DNA of 64,000 nucleotides from AP-15 sp963785565 (lineage in GTDB: Bacteria; Pseudomonadota; Alphaproteobacteria; ATCC43930; CGMCC-115725), in contig CAWAVV010000068.1 of assembly GCA_963785565.1 (NCBI GenBank), positions 62,001 to 126,000 on the forward strand. Direction: 5' to 3'. Each line of letters starts with the position of its first letter. Within the stretch, counting starts at the first letter, position 1. The translations under genes were made by a program, and so were the position numbers. The notes beneath the pieces are model-generated. The model ran no database searches. It saw only the letters and a list, made by a program, of their open reading frames with translations, and was not told the origin of the DNA. Positions 36,214 through 45,134 of this stretch are shown here, piece after piece.

Positions 36214-37464
36214 ATGCCGCGTTTGAATTTCGGCGCCTTCCTCGCCCCGCACCATCCGGTCGGCGAGCATCCGCTGTTGCAGTTCCGCCGCGATCTCGAC
36301 CTCGTCGAGCAGCTCGACCGTCTCGGCTACGACGAATTCTGGTGCGGCGAGCACCATTCGAGCGGCTGGGAGATGATCGGTTCGCCCGAAATGTTCCTGG
36401 CCGCGGCGGGTGAGCGCTCGAAGCGCATCAAGCTCGCCACCGGGGTCGTCTCGCTCCCCTATCACCACCCGTTCAATGTCGCCCAGCGCATGGTCCAGCT
36501 CGACTGGATGACCGGAGGCCGGGCAATCTTCGGCTCGGGCCCCGGCGCGCTCGCTTCGGACGCCCACACCTTGGGGATCGATCCGATGGTGCAGCGCGAC
36601 CGCCAGGACGAGGCGATCGGTGTCATCCGGCGCCTGTTCCGAGGCGAGCGGGTGACCGCGAAAAGCGACTGGTTCACCTTGCAGGACGCGCAGCTCCAGT
36701 TGCTGCCGCTGCAGGAGGAGATGCCGTTCGCTGTCGCCTCGCAGATCAGCCCGTCCGGCATGACCTTGGCCGGCAAGCACGGGATCGGCGTGATCTCGAT
36801 CGGCTCGATGTCCAATGAAGGGTTGAACAGCCTGCCGACGCAATGGGGCTTTGCCGAATCCGCTGCCAAGAAGCACGGCACAACCATCGACCGCAAGGAT
36901 TGGCGGGTCCTGTTGAGCTGGCACATCGCGGAGACCCGCGAGAAGGCGCGCGCCGAAGCCCGCGAAGGGCTGATGCGCCATCACAACCAATACATTGTCG
37001 GAACCCTGCAACGTCCGGACGCCAAACCGTTCGGCGACCCCGACGAGGCGGTCGACAAGGCCGCGTTCTCGGAGGGGGCGGCAGCGACGATCGGCACCCC
37101 CGACGATCTGGTAAAACGGATCAAATCCGTGCTGGAGGTCAGCGGCGGCTTTGGCACTCTCATCGGATTTGTCCACGACTGGGCCAACCCGGAAAACACG
37201 ATGCGCAGCTGGGACATGGTGGCCCGCTATGTCGTGCCGGAAATCAACGGCTATCTCGCCGGGCTTCGCCAATCGCAGCACTTCGTCGCCACCAACCGCA
37301 GCGTCTTCAATCGCGCCCACGAGGCGATCATCGCCAAGGTCATGGAAAACGAAGCGGCGGTTGCGGCCCTCGCCGTCACCCGCGGCTCGCGCCTCGGTGA
37401 CGTCGCCTCGGCCAGTAATGTCCCCGATCTCGACAAGGCCCGCGCCCAGGCCGGCATCCGGTAA
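36214..37464 (+). CDS. LLM-class flavin-dependent oxidoreductase (limonene-monooxygenase-like)
   Basis: 416 residues. N-terminus MPRLNFGAFLAPHHPVGEHP, flavin-site block YDEFWCGEHHSSGWEMIGSP and the phosphate region HPFNVAQRMVQLDWMTGGRA match bacterial luciferase-like monooxygenases that oxidise terpenes or aldehydes. A C-terminal extension (RGSRLGDVASASNVPDLDKA) is typical of this subgroup. The reduced flavin must come from another reductase. It is followed 5 bp later by an SDR gene. Confidence 0.9.
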   Translation: MPRLNFGAFLAPHHPVGEHPLLQFRRDLDLVEQLDRLGYDEFWCGEHHSSGWEMIGSPEMFLAAAGERSKRIKLATGVVSLPYHHPFNVAQRMVQLDWMTGGRAIFGSGPGALASDAHTLGIDPMVQRDRQDEAIGVIRRLFRGERVTAKSDWFTLQDAQLQLLPLQEEMPFAVASQISPSGMTLAGKHGIGVISIGSMSNEGLNSLPTQWGFAESAAKKHGTTIDRKDWRVLLSWHIAETREKARAEAREGLMRHHNQYIVGTLQRPDAKPFGDPDEAVDKAAFSEGAAATIGTPDDLVKRIKSVLEVSGGFGTLIGFVHDWANPENTMRSWDMVARYVVPEINGYLAGLRQSQHFVATNRSVFNRAHEAIIAKVMENEAAVAALAVTRGSRLGDVASASNVPDLDKARAQAGIR

Positions 37465-37469
37465 GCTCG

Positions 37470-38234
37470 GTGGCTTTTACCCGCTACCAAAGTCTCAAGG
37501 ACTGCACCGTCGTCGTGACCGGCGGCGCCAGCGGCATCGGCGCCGCGTTCGTCCGCGCCTTTGCCGCAAACGAGGCGCGTGTTGCGTTTCTCGACGTCCA
37601 GACCGATGCCGGCGCGGCGTTGGCCGACGCGATAGGGCGAGAGGCGGAAACGCTGCTGTTCGTGCCTTGCGACCTGACCGACATCGCCGCATTGCGCGTT
37701 GCGCTCGACACCGTGCGTGCGGCGCTCGGTCCCGCGGCGGTGTTGGTCAACAACGCGGCCAACGATCAGCGTTACGATTTCGCCGCGATGACCCCGACCG
37801 AGTTCGACCGGGCCATGGCGGTGAATTTCCGCCACGTGTTCTTTGCCGCGCAGGCGATCGTGCCGCAAATGCGCGAGCTCGGCCGCGGCTCGATCATCAA
37901 CATGTCGTCGGTGTCCTGGATGCGCGGCGTCCCGCAGCTCGAAGCCTACGCCGCGGCCAAGGCCGCGATCGTCGGCTTCACCAACACCTTGGCGCGCGCC
38001 GTGGGCGCGTCGCGCATCCGAGTCAACGCGATCGCACCCGGCATGGTGCTGACCGAACGCCAGCGCCGCTTGTGGTTCCAGGACGAGAGCCAGATCGAGG
38101 CGGCGCGCAGCCAACAATGCCTGCCCGACCCGATCGCCCCGGAGGACATCGCCAATCTCGCGCTGTTCCTTGCCGCGGACGACAGCCGGCTGATAACGCG
38201 TCAGTGCATCTCGGTTAACGGCGGCATCCTCTAG
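37470..38234 (+). CDS. Short-chain dehydrogenase/reductase (SDR)
   Basis: 254 residues from the GTG at 37470. The cofactor loop TGGASGIGAAF, the NNAAN motif in VLVNNAANDQRYD, the catalytic Ser in NMSSVSWMRG and Y-x3-K in EAYAAAKAAIVGFT are all present, with the C-terminal CISVNGGIL. It is a classical SDR using NAD(P). It starts five bases after the luciferase-like monooxygenase and should act on the same metabolite series. Confidence 0.92.
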   Translation: MAFTRYQSLKDCTVVVTGGASGIGAAFVRAFAANEARVAFLDVQTDAGAALADAIGREAETLLFVPCDLTDIAALRVALDTVRAALGPAAVLVNNAANDQRYDFAAMTPTEFDRAMAVNFRHVFFAAQAIVPQMRELGRGSIINMSSVSWMRGVPQLEAYAAAKAAIVGFTNTLARAVGASRIRVNAIAPGMVLTERQRRLWFQDESQIEAARSQQCLPDPIAPEDIANLALFLAADDSRLITRQCISVNGGIL

Positions 38235-38265
38235 CTATAGTACGTGGGTGTCGGTTGATCCTGGC

Positions 38266-38279
38266 GGCTGGGCAAGAAT
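38266..38279 (+). repeat. dispersed 14-mer GGCTGGGCAAGAAT
   Basis: The 14-mer occurs exactly here, at 47414-47427 and at 61712-61725, and with one mismatch on the opposite strand at 47613-47626. All copies are intergenic. Three exact 14-mers in 64 kb is not expected by chance, so it belongs to a dispersed repeat family. Confidence 0.7.
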
Positions 38280-38405
38280 GCCTTAGGGCTGGAACGCTGT
38301 GCGTCCTTCGAGGCCTCGCTTTGCGAGGCGCCTCAGAGCTGGTCCCGGCGAAGGAGCGTGTGACGGAATTGATGGGGTGGGCCGGGCAGCTTGCCGAAGC
38401 GGCGG

Positions 38406-38526
38406 TCATTCCGGGATGGCCCGGAGGGCCAGGCCCGGAACCTATGAACACGGACTTCTCCTGTCCGATTGCCGGCCGGTGTTCATAGGTCCCGGGCTCG
38501 CGGGCGGTGCCCGCGCCCCGGAATGA
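38406..38526. repeat. 121-bp composite palindrome (REP/cruciform-like)
   Basis: Outer arms TCATTCCGGG (38406) and its complement ending at 38526, and inner arms ACCTATGAACAC and GTGTTCATAGGT, enclose a loop of about 30 bp. Each arm also holds its own small hairpin (GGCCCGGAGGGCC; GCGGGCGGTGCCCGC). The element resembles intergenic palindromes that are abundant in Bradyrhizobium and relatives. It separates the SDR group from the carbamoyltransferase cassette. Confidence 0.8.
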
Positions 38527-38938
38527 CACGCGCCGGCATTTCTTCATAGGGTCAAAGGCCGGGGGTCACGACCTGCTTTAATGTCATGTACTCATGGTGA
38601 GGAGTGTCCCAGCTCAACCGGGTCGCGTCTCGAACCACGCGCGGCGCCGCCTGCAACGCGGCCCAGCTCTCCGGCGAAACCCGCCGTTGCCCTCTAGCTA
38701 GACTAGGACTGCGGCATTTTCCCGGGTCGGGATGTGCGAACGCGAACGTAGGCGAGCCGAAGTTGGCCGACCCGTGACTTGTACGCGGTCGTCGGGCGGA
38801 GTAGGAAACTTGCCGAACGAGTGGAGCAGATTGCGGCACTTCAGCCGCACCAACCCGGTGTCGCCAGAATTTTACTTTATTTTCACACCGGTTTTTCATA
38901 CGGTTGGATACGTTTCTGAACGATGAAGCGAGGGCTTT

Positions 38939-39376
38939 GTGACCGGTCCGGATGGAAATTGGCACGAAACTCTGCACGACGAAGGGGCAGCCATAGGTTC
39001 GTCGGATCGGGCATTCGGGCTTCTCTTCGCGGCGATAGCGGGTGTGCTAGCTGCGCTCTCTGCCTGGCAAGGCAGGCGCGGCGCGCTCGGCTGGGCGATC
39101 GTCGCGGCAGGGTTTCTCGTAGTGTCGCTTCTTGCGCCACCTTTGCTCGGCCCGCTCAATCGCGCCTGGCGACGGCTGGCGCTGCTTCTTTCCACGCTCA
39201 CGACGCCACTGATCATGGGCCTGCTGTTCTTTGTCGTCATTGCCCCGGTCGGCGTCATCATGCGCTTAGCCGGTAAAGATCCGCTGCGGCTGCGTTTCGA
39301 ACGTGAAAGCTCGAGCTATTGGCTGGCTCGAAGCTCGCAAGGCGATCGGCAAACTTCGATGACCCAGCAGTTTTGA
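38939..39376 (+). CDS. SxtJ-family membrane protein
   Basis: 145 residues from the GTG at 38939, with GAGGG upstream. Three hydrophobic segments (AFGLLFAAIAGVLAALSAWQ, WAIVAAGFLVVSLLAPPLLG, TTPLIMGLLFFVVIAPVGVI) and the motif VGVIMRLAGKDPLRLRFE are those of the SxtJ family, named from the saxitoxin cluster but widespread beside O-carbamoyltransferases. It opens a five-gene cassette with gaps of 5-16 bp. Its biochemical role is unknown. Confidence 0.87.
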   Translation: MTGPDGNWHETLHDEGAAIGSSDRAFGLLFAAIAGVLAALSAWQGRRGALGWAIVAAGFLVVSLLAPPLLGPLNRAWRRLALLLSTLTTPLIMGLLFFVVIAPVGVIMRLAGKDPLRLRFERESSSYWLARSSQGDRQTSMTQQF

Positions 39377-39382
39377 GGGCCG

Positions 39383-39535
39383 ATGCTCGACTTTGCAGCA
39401 GAGCTCTGGGTCTTCCTCCGCAGCCGCAAGAAATTCTGGCTGACGCCGGTAATATTGATGGCCTGCGTGGTTGGTGGGCTCGTCGTGCTGGTCGAGGGCT
39501 CGGCTATCGCCCCGTTCATCTACACGTTGTTCTGA
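39383..39535 (+). CDS. DUF5989 (SxtK-like) small membrane protein
   Basis: 50 residues, ATG CTC GAC TTT at 39383 to TGA at 39535. It opens with MLDFAAELWVFLRSRKKFW, followed by one TM segment (VILMACVVGGLVVLV) and ends GSAIAPFIYTLF, the DUF5989 pattern. It sits 6 bp after the SxtJ-family gene and 7 bp before the methyltransferase. In saxitoxin clusters a ~54-aa protein, SxtK, holds the same place after sxtI and sxtJ. Function is unknown; a membrane partner of SxtJ is likely. Confidence 0.85.
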   Translation: MLDFAAELWVFLRSRKKFWLTPVILMACVVGGLVVLVEGSAIAPFIYTLF

Positions 39536-39542
39536 CGACACC

Positions 39543-40580
39543 ATGAGCACCGAAACGGTTGAGTTGCCGGCCCCGCCGCCGGCGTTTCGGGATTGTGCCG
39601 ACGTTTTTCAATGCCCGGTGAGCGGCGAGCCGCTGACCCCGGACGAGGGAATCTGGATCAGCGCCAGCGGGCGCCGACGCTATTCGATCAAGGACGGCAT
39701 CTCCTATCTGTACGCGCCGGTAGAGACGGCGATGGCCGATCGCGATGTCACGGAATTGGTCAAGGCGTTCTACGAGGAGACGCCGTTCCCGAATTATGAC
39801 GACATCGAGTCGCGCGAGAGCCTTACCGCGAAAGCTCGGCAAGGGGTGTTCGCCGCGGCGCTCGACGAGCAGCTTCCGCACGGCGCCATAATGCTGGAGG
39901 CCGGTTGCGGCACCGGCCAGCTGACGAACTTTCTCGGCCTGTCGTGGAAGCGCCGGGTCTTCGGCGGCGACATCTGCCTCAATTCTTTACTGTTGGCCAA
40001 CGGCTTCCGCGAGCGTTATCGAATTGCGAACGCCTCCTTTCTGCAGATGAACCTGTTTCGGCCGCCGTTTCGTGACGGCAGCATCGACGTGGTGATCTCG
40101 AACGGGGTTCTGCATCACACCGGCGACGCGCGCATGGGCTTCGAGGCGTTGCTCCGCAAGCTCAAACCCGGCGGCCTGATCCTGGTTGGTCTCTACAACA
40201 GCTATGCGCGCCTGCCGACCTTGTGGCGCAGATGGGCCTTTGGACGGTTCGGCACGATGGCCTATTTCCTCGATCGGCGGCTCACCTCAGCGCAAATGAA
40301 CGAGGGGCGGTGGCAGGCGTGGTTTCGCGACCAGTACCGCCATCCGCATGAAACTCGTCATTCGATAGACGACGTCCTGGACTGGTTCGACGAGGGCGGC
40401 GTCGAGTTTCTCTCGTCCATTCCGGCAGCTGACGGAAGTCCGTTTACCAGCGCTACCCGGTTGTTCGAACCGCATCCTCGGGCAACCTCGACGGCGCGGG
40501 TAGCGAGCCAGCTGCAGATGCTGCTGACCGGTGGCCGGGATGGCGGGTTGTTCATAATGATTGGGCGCAAGCGTCCTTGA
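39543..40580 (+). CDS. SAM-dependent methyltransferase with N-terminal Trm112-like zinc-ribbon segment
   Basis: 345 residues from the ATG at 39543. The first ~60 residues (VFQCPVSGEPLTPDEGIWIS, YSIKDGISYLYAP) resemble a Trm112-like ribbon, but only one Cys remains. The methyltransferase core has motif I MLEAGCGTGQLTNFL, LFRPPFRDGSIDVVISNGVL and KLKPGGLILVGLYNS, a YP...HHT subgroup often found with glycan clusters. It is third in the carbamoyltransferase cassette and probably modifies the same glycan or lipid. Confidence 0.88.
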   Translation: MSTETVELPAPPPAFRDCADVFQCPVSGEPLTPDEGIWISASGRRRYSIKDGISYLYAPVETAMADRDVTELVKAFYEETPFPNYDDIESRESLTAKARQGVFAAALDEQLPHGAIMLEAGCGTGQLTNFLGLSWKRRVFGGDICLNSLLLANGFRERYRIANASFLQMNLFRPPFRDGSIDVVISNGVLHHTGDARMGFEALLRKLKPGGLILVGLYNSYARLPTLWRRWAFGRFGTMAYFLDRRLTSAQMNEGRWQAWFRDQYRHPHETRHSIDDVLDWFDEGGVEFLSSIPAADGSPFTSATRLFEPHPRATSTARVASQLQMLLTGGRDGGLFIMIGRKRP

Positions 40581-40596
40581 TGCTTCGGAGAGATCG

Positions 40597-42432
40597 ATGC
40601 GTATCCTCGGCATTTCCGCTTTTTATCATGACAGCGCCGCCGCGTTGGTCGAGGATGGCCGCGTCATCGCCGCCGCCCAGGAAGAGCGCTTCACCCGGCA
40701 GAAATACGACAGCCGATATCCCTCCAACGCGATCGCCTATTGCCTGGCTGAAGCCGGCTTGCGTCTCGGCGACATCGACCATATCGCCTTTTACGACAAG
40801 CCGTTCCTCAAATTCGAGCGGTTGCTCGAGACCTATCTGGCGTTCGCGCCGCATGGGTTCCGCTCGTTCCATTTGGCGATGCCACTGTGGGTAAAAGACA
40901 AGCTGTTTCAAAAAAGAAAGCTTACCGAGAAGCTGCGCGCGGCGGCGCCCGATTTTGACTGGGACCACCGGCTGCTGTTTTCGGAGCACCACCTGAGCCA
41001 CGCGGCCTCGGCTTTTTTTCCGTCGCCCTTTGAGGACGCGGTGATCCTGACGATGGACGGGGTGGGCGAGTGGGCGACGACCTCGGCCGGATTGGGCGCC
41101 GGGAACCAGATTACGATGCTGAAGGAGATCCATTTCCCGCACTCTCTCGGTCTGCTTTATTCGGCCTTCACCTACTTTACCGGTTTCCGGGTCAACTCCG
41201 GCGAATACAAGGTCATGGGACTCGCCCCTTATGGCGAGCCGCGCTTCTCCCAGACGATCCTCGATCATCTGATCGATCTGAAAGATGACGGCAGCTTCCG
41301 CCTCAATCAGGAATATTTCGATTATTGCACCGGGCTGAGGATGACCAACGACCGCTTCGCCCAGCTCTTCGGGGTTCCGGCGAGAAAACCGGAGGAATTG
41401 CTCGATCAGGTGCATATGGATCTCGCCGCATCGATCCAGAGCGTCACCGAGGAGGCGATCTTGAGGCTGTCGCGGTCTCTGGCGGCCGAAACCGGCGCGC
41501 GCAACTTGTGCCTCGCCGGCGGCGTGGCGCTCAATTGCGTCGCCAACGGCAAAGTGCTTCGCGACCTGCGCTTCGACAAAGTGTGGGTGCAGCCCGCGGC
41601 CGGAGATGCCGGGGGCTCGTTGGGAGCAGCCCTCGCCGCCTATCACCTCGAGCTCGACCGCCCGCGCCATCTCTCCAACGAGATGGACGGCATGTCCGGA
41701 AGCTATCTCGGCCCCTCCTTCGACGAAGATGAGATCCGCGAGCGTTTGACTGCCGCCGGCGCCCTGTTCGAGGAGCTCGGCGACGACGAGGTCATCGACA
41801 GGACCGCCTCCGCGCTTGCCGACGAAAAGGCGGTGGGCTGGTTCCAAGGCCGCATGGAATTCGGCCCCCGGGCGCTCGGCGCGCGCTCGATCCTGGCCGA
41901 TGCCCGCAGTCCGGCGATGCAGCGCACCCTTAACCTCAAGGTCAAATACCGGGAGAGCTTCCGGCCATTTGCCCCGTCGGTGCTGCGCGAAGATGTCGCC
42001 GACTGGTTCGAGATCGACGTCGACAGCCCGTATATGCTGATGGTCGCCGATGTGGTCGAGCACCGCCGGCGGGCAATGAGCGAAGCCGAGCGCAATCTGT
42101 TCGGAATCGACAAGCTCAACGTGCCGCGCTCGGACATCCCTGCGGTCACTCATGTCGATTATTCCGCGCGTGTGCAGACCGTCCATCGCGAGACCAATCC
42201 GCGCTATCACGCGCTGCTCGGCCGCTTTAAGGAACTGACCGGGTGCCCGGTGCTCGTCAACACCAGCTTCAACGTGCGTGGCGAGCCGATCGCATGCTCG
42301 CCGGAGGACGCATTTCGCTGTTTTATGGGCAGCGAGATCGACGTGCTTGTCGTCGGTAATTGCTTCCTGCGCAAAGACCATCAATCCCCCGCGCTGCGCC
42401 TCGATTACCGGGACCGGTTCGACCCCGACTGA
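40597..42432 (+). CDS. O-carbamoyltransferase (NodU/CmcH/SxtI family)
   Basis: 611 residues from the ATG at 40597 with GGAG upstream. The N-terminal Kae1-like domain has MRILGISAFYHDSAAALVED, the metal-binding HHLSHAASAFFPSPF and MDGVGEWATTS; the C-terminal YrdC-like half has NLCLAGGVALNCVANGK, GPRALGARSILADAR and RESFRPFAPSVL with FNVRGEPIACSPEDA. The family carbamoylates hydroxyls using carbamoyl phosphate and ATP (Nod factor, cephamycin, saxitoxin). Being flanked by SxtJ, DUF5989, a methyltransferase and an SGNH hydrolase points to a cell-surface glycan or lipid substrate. Confidence 0.94.
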   Translation: MRILGISAFYHDSAAALVEDGRVIAAAQEERFTRQKYDSRYPSNAIAYCLAEAGLRLGDIDHIAFYDKPFLKFERLLETYLAFAPHGFRSFHLAMPLWVKDKLFQKRKLTEKLRAAAPDFDWDHRLLFSEHHLSHAASAFFPSPFEDAVILTMDGVGEWATTSAGLGAGNQITMLKEIHFPHSLGLLYSAFTYFTGFRVNSGEYKVMGLAPYGEPRFSQTILDHLIDLKDDGSFRLNQEYFDYCTGLRMTNDRFAQLFGVPARKPEELLDQVHMDLAASIQSVTEEAILRLSRSLAAETGARNLCLAGGVALNCVANGKVLRDLRFDKVWVQPAAGDAGGSLGAALAAYHLELDRPRHLSNEMDGMSGSYLGPSFDEDEIRERLTAAGALFEELGDDEVIDRTASALADEKAVGWFQGRMEFGPRALGARSILADARSPAMQRTLNLKVKYRESFRPFAPSVLREDVADWFEIDVDSPYMLMVADVVEHRRRAMSEAERNLFGIDKLNVPRSDIPAVTHVDYSARVQTVHRETNPRYHALLGRFKELTGCPVLVNTSFNVRGEPIACSPEDAFRCFMGSEIDVLVVGNCFLRKDHQSPALRLDYRDRFDPD

Positions 42433-42437
42433 GCGGG

Positions 42438-43604
42438 GTGGCTTCGCCGGTGCCCACCCTGCCCCGCCCGTCAACCCGCTTTGATCGCTTGCCGGCCTGG
42501 CAGCGTGCTACGGTGCTGTCCCTGACGGTGCTGGTGATCTGCCTTGTGCTGTTGCTCGGTGCGGAGGCCGCCGTTCGCATCCGAGCTTTCGTCAAGCACG
42601 GCGATTTCTGGGGGATCGACGAAACCTACGAGATCGATCCGGCCACCGGGTTGCGTATCCCGGTCCCCAACGGTCATTTTGGTCCGATTCACATCAACTC
42701 GTTTGGGTTCCGCGGACCGGCAATCGCCCGGGAAAAATCGCCGGGCGGCTTGCGGATCGCCTTTCTCGGCGGCTCGACTACCTTTTGCGGCGAAGTCAGC
42801 AGCGACGCGATGACCTGGCCGGCCCTCGTCCAGCGAGCTCTGCACGAGCGCTGGCCAGGGCTCAGCATCGATTACATAAATGCCGGCGTACCCGGCTACA
42901 CGATCCGCTCGCTGTTGCCGGCCCTCGAAAAGCGGGTCGCCCAATTCAAGCCGGACATCATCGTCATCTATGAGGCGGTCAACGATTTGAGCGCCAACAG
43001 CTACGATCTGGCGCACGAGCAAGGGGTCGCCCCGGCAAATCAGGAAGAGAACGCCGGCTGGCTCAGCCGGCACTCGTTGCTCGCCTATCTGGTCGGGAAG
43101 AATATCGAGGTTATGCGGCTGCAGCGGGAGGTCGCCGACTTTTCCGGCAAGATCAAGCTCGACATGCCTCGTCTCGGCGCCGAGTTTCGCCAAGATTACA
43201 TCAACCTCGTCGCCGCGAGCCAAAAGGTCGCCGAGGTCGTCGTGACTGTAACATTCGCGCCGCGCTTGCGCCCGTTTCAGTCCCCAAACCAGCGCCAGGA
43301 AGCGGCGAGCACCAGCCTTTACTACATGCCCTACATGACGATTGATGATTTGCTCCAGGGGTTTGCCGACTATGACCAGGTGATCCGCCAGGTGTCCAAA
43401 ACATACGGAACCGTGCTCGTCGGCGACGCCGACGCGATCCCGGCGGATGCGCGGCACTACACTGATTCAGTGCACTTTACCGACGCCGGCAGCATCGCCA
43501 TGGCCGATCGCGTCTCTCGGGTGCTGATCGCATCGCCGCAAGTGCAGGCGTTGGTCGCAAAACTCCGGGCGCAGGCCGCGCACGGCGCTCAGCCGGCCGG
43601 GTGA
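42438..43604 (+). CDS. Membrane-anchored SGNH/GDSL hydrolase
   Basis: 388 residues from the GTG at 42438, five bases after the carbamoyltransferase stop. One N-terminal TM (ATVLSLTVLVICLVLLLGAE) is followed by an SGNH esterase domain: block I FLGGSTTFCGEV (Ser), block II NAGVPGYTIRSLL, block III YEAVNDLSA, block V DSVHFTDAG (Asp-x-x-His). The active site therefore faces the periplasm. Such enzymes add or remove acyl groups on surface polysaccharides; it ends the five-gene cassette. Confidence 0.88.
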   Translation: MASPVPTLPRPSTRFDRLPAWQRATVLSLTVLVICLVLLLGAEAAVRIRAFVKHGDFWGIDETYEIDPATGLRIPVPNGHFGPIHINSFGFRGPAIAREKSPGGLRIAFLGGSTTFCGEVSSDAMTWPALVQRALHERWPGLSIDYINAGVPGYTIRSLLPALEKRVAQFKPDIIVIYEAVNDLSANSYDLAHEQGVAPANQEENAGWLSRHSLLAYLVGKNIEVMRLQREVADFSGKIKLDMPRLGAEFRQDYINLVAASQKVAEVVVTVTFAPRLRPFQSPNQRQEAASTSLYYMPYMTIDDLLQGFADYDQVIRQVSKTYGTVLVGDADAIPADARHYTDSVHFTDAGSIAMADRVSRVLIASPQVQALVAKLRAQAAHGAQPAG

Positions 43605-43769
43605 ACCCGCCACGACGCCCGGCGCCGGAGCCGCCGGTGGCTACATGCCGCGCACTCCTCGCTAACACCCCCCGAAAGCAAACTCTCGCGGACGCGTGGT
43701 TAACCTCCAGGGCTTGTATTTTGCCGGCCGATCGGTGACCGTTCGCTTCCCGGAACACGGAGGCGGAGC

Positions 43770-44576
43770 ATGGCGAAGACCAAGATGGGCGTCGTCGGAT
43801 GCGGCGGCCGGATGGGTAGAATGCTGGTCGCCGAGATCGCGGCCACCGAGGGATGCACCATCGCCGGCGGCAGCGAAGCGCCCGGCAGCGGCTATGTAAA
43901 CCAGGACATCGGCGAGCTTGCCGGGATTGGGCGGATCGGCATCCCGATCGGCGAGGCGGTCGACAAGCTGATCCGCGACAGCGATGTCGTGCTCGAATTT
44001 ACCTCGCCCGCCGCCACTGCCGAGCATGCGGCGCTCGCCGCCGGTCTCGGCAAGGCGATGGTGATCGGCACCACCGGTCTCTCACCCGAGCAGGGCGACG
44101 TGGTGCGCCAGGCGGCGCGCGATATCCCGATCGTCTGGGCGCCGAATATGAGCCTGGGGGTCAATGTGCTGCTCAGCGTCGTCGAAGAAGCGGCGCGACG
44201 GCTTGGTCCCGATTGGGACATCGAGATCACGGAGATGCACCATCGCGGCAAGGTCGACGCGCCTTCGGGCACGGCGCTGGCGCTCGGGCGCGCCGCGGCG
44301 GCCGGCCGTGAGGTCGTGCTCGAACAGGTCGAGCAGCGCGCCCGCGACGGCATCACCGGGCCGCGCCGCGCCGGCGATATCGGTTTCGCGGCGTTGCGTG
44401 GCGGCGACGCGGTCGGCGATCATCATGTGATCTTCGCCGGCATCGGCGAACGCCTCGAATTCGTCCACCGCACAACCAACCGAGCGGTTTTTGCCAAGGG
44501 TGCGGTGCGCGCGGCACGCTGGGTCGCGGATCGCCCGGCCGGGCTTTACGGGTTGAAGGAGGTGCTGGGGCTCTGA
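43770..44576 (+). CDS. dapB: 4-hydroxy-tetrahydrodipicolinate reductase
   Basis: 268 residues, the usual length. The NAD(P) loop is GVVGCGGRMGRML, the active-site block ITEMHHRGKVDAPSGTALAL contains the catalytic His/Lys pair, and the APNMSLGVNVL substrate loop is present. It reduces the dihydrodipicolinate precursor in lysine and diaminopimelate synthesis. Ribosome site GGAGGCGG precedes the ATG. It is an ordinary housekeeping gene, convergent with the DUF2244 gene. Confidence 0.95.
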   Translation: MAKTKMGVVGCGGRMGRMLVAEIAATEGCTIAGGSEAPGSGYVNQDIGELAGIGRIGIPIGEAVDKLIRDSDVVLEFTSPAATAEHAALAAGLGKAMVIGTTGLSPEQGDVVRQAARDIPIVWAPNMSLGVNVLLSVVEEAARRLGPDWDIEITEMHHRGKVDAPSGTALALGRAAAAGREVVLEQVEQRARDGITGPRRAGDIGFAALRGGDAVGDHHVIFAGIGERLEFVHRTTNRAVFAKGAVRAARWVADRPAGLYGLKEVLGL

Positions 44577-44597
44577 CCGATCGAGCGGTCCGCCGGC

Positions 44598-45134
44598 TCA
44601 GTCCGCAAACCGGTCGGACGCCGCGGGCGTGAATGAATTGCGCCAGCGCAGGAGCGCTTCGCGGATCGTCGCCGCGAGCTCGCGCCGGGCCGAGGGCGGC
44701 AGAAAATCGCCGATCGCCAGACTGCGCCCGTGCGAGGCGACGAACAGGCGGTTCGATTCGTCCGGGCGCTCTTCGAGGATCACCCGCACCCAGAACGGCT
44801 GAAACCGCCACATCCGCCGGCTGCCGTGCATACTGACGCGCTCGACGGTGAAGGCGTCGCCGGCGAGCCGCAATGTCTCGCTGCGCCGCGCGCTGCGGTA
44901 ATTGAGACGGAAGGCGGCATAGACGAGCGCGACGTCGAGGCCGAAAAACCCTACGATCGGCCACGCGCCGATCGACACGAAGCCGATGCCGACCGCGAGA
45001 CTGATCAACCCCAGGATCAGCATCAGTAGGTGAAAACCGCGCCGCGGCAGGCTGCGATGCGGCTGCAGCACCCGCTCGAAAAACAGGCCGCCGAACGGCG
45101 ACGGGGGATCGGCGTATGCCGGGCTGGGGATCAT
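44598..45134 (-). CDS. DUF2244 family membrane protein
   Basis: 178 residues from the ATG at 45134. After SPFGGLFFERVLQPHRSLPR come two hydrophobic helices (HLLMLILGLISLAVGIGFVS, WPIVGFFGLDVALVYAAFRL), then a cytoplasmic beta-rich part FQPFWVRVILEE and GRSLAIGDFLPPSARRELA, the family signature. Function is unknown. The family is often encoded beside nth in alphaproteobacteria, as here, divergent with a shared ~115-bp promoter region. Confidence 0.87.
   Translation of the reverse strand: MIPSPAYADPPSPFGGLFFERVLQPHRSLPRRGFHLLMLILGLISLAVGIGFVSIGAWPIVGFFGLDVALVYAAFRLNYRSARRSETLRLAGDAFTVERVSMHGSRRMWRFQPFWVRVILEERPDESNRLFVASHGRSLAIGDFLPPSARRELAATIREALLRWRNSFTPAASDRFAD

Larger units (their letters stand above)
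38235..38938. other. 704-bp intergenic region with repeats
   Basis: No credible gene. It contains one copy of a dispersed 14-mer (38266-38279), a 121-bp cruciform-like palindrome (38406-38526) and, from about 38860, an AT-rich stretch just before the SxtJ-family gene where its promoter probably lies. No sigma-54 type promoter was seen. Confidence 0.6.
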
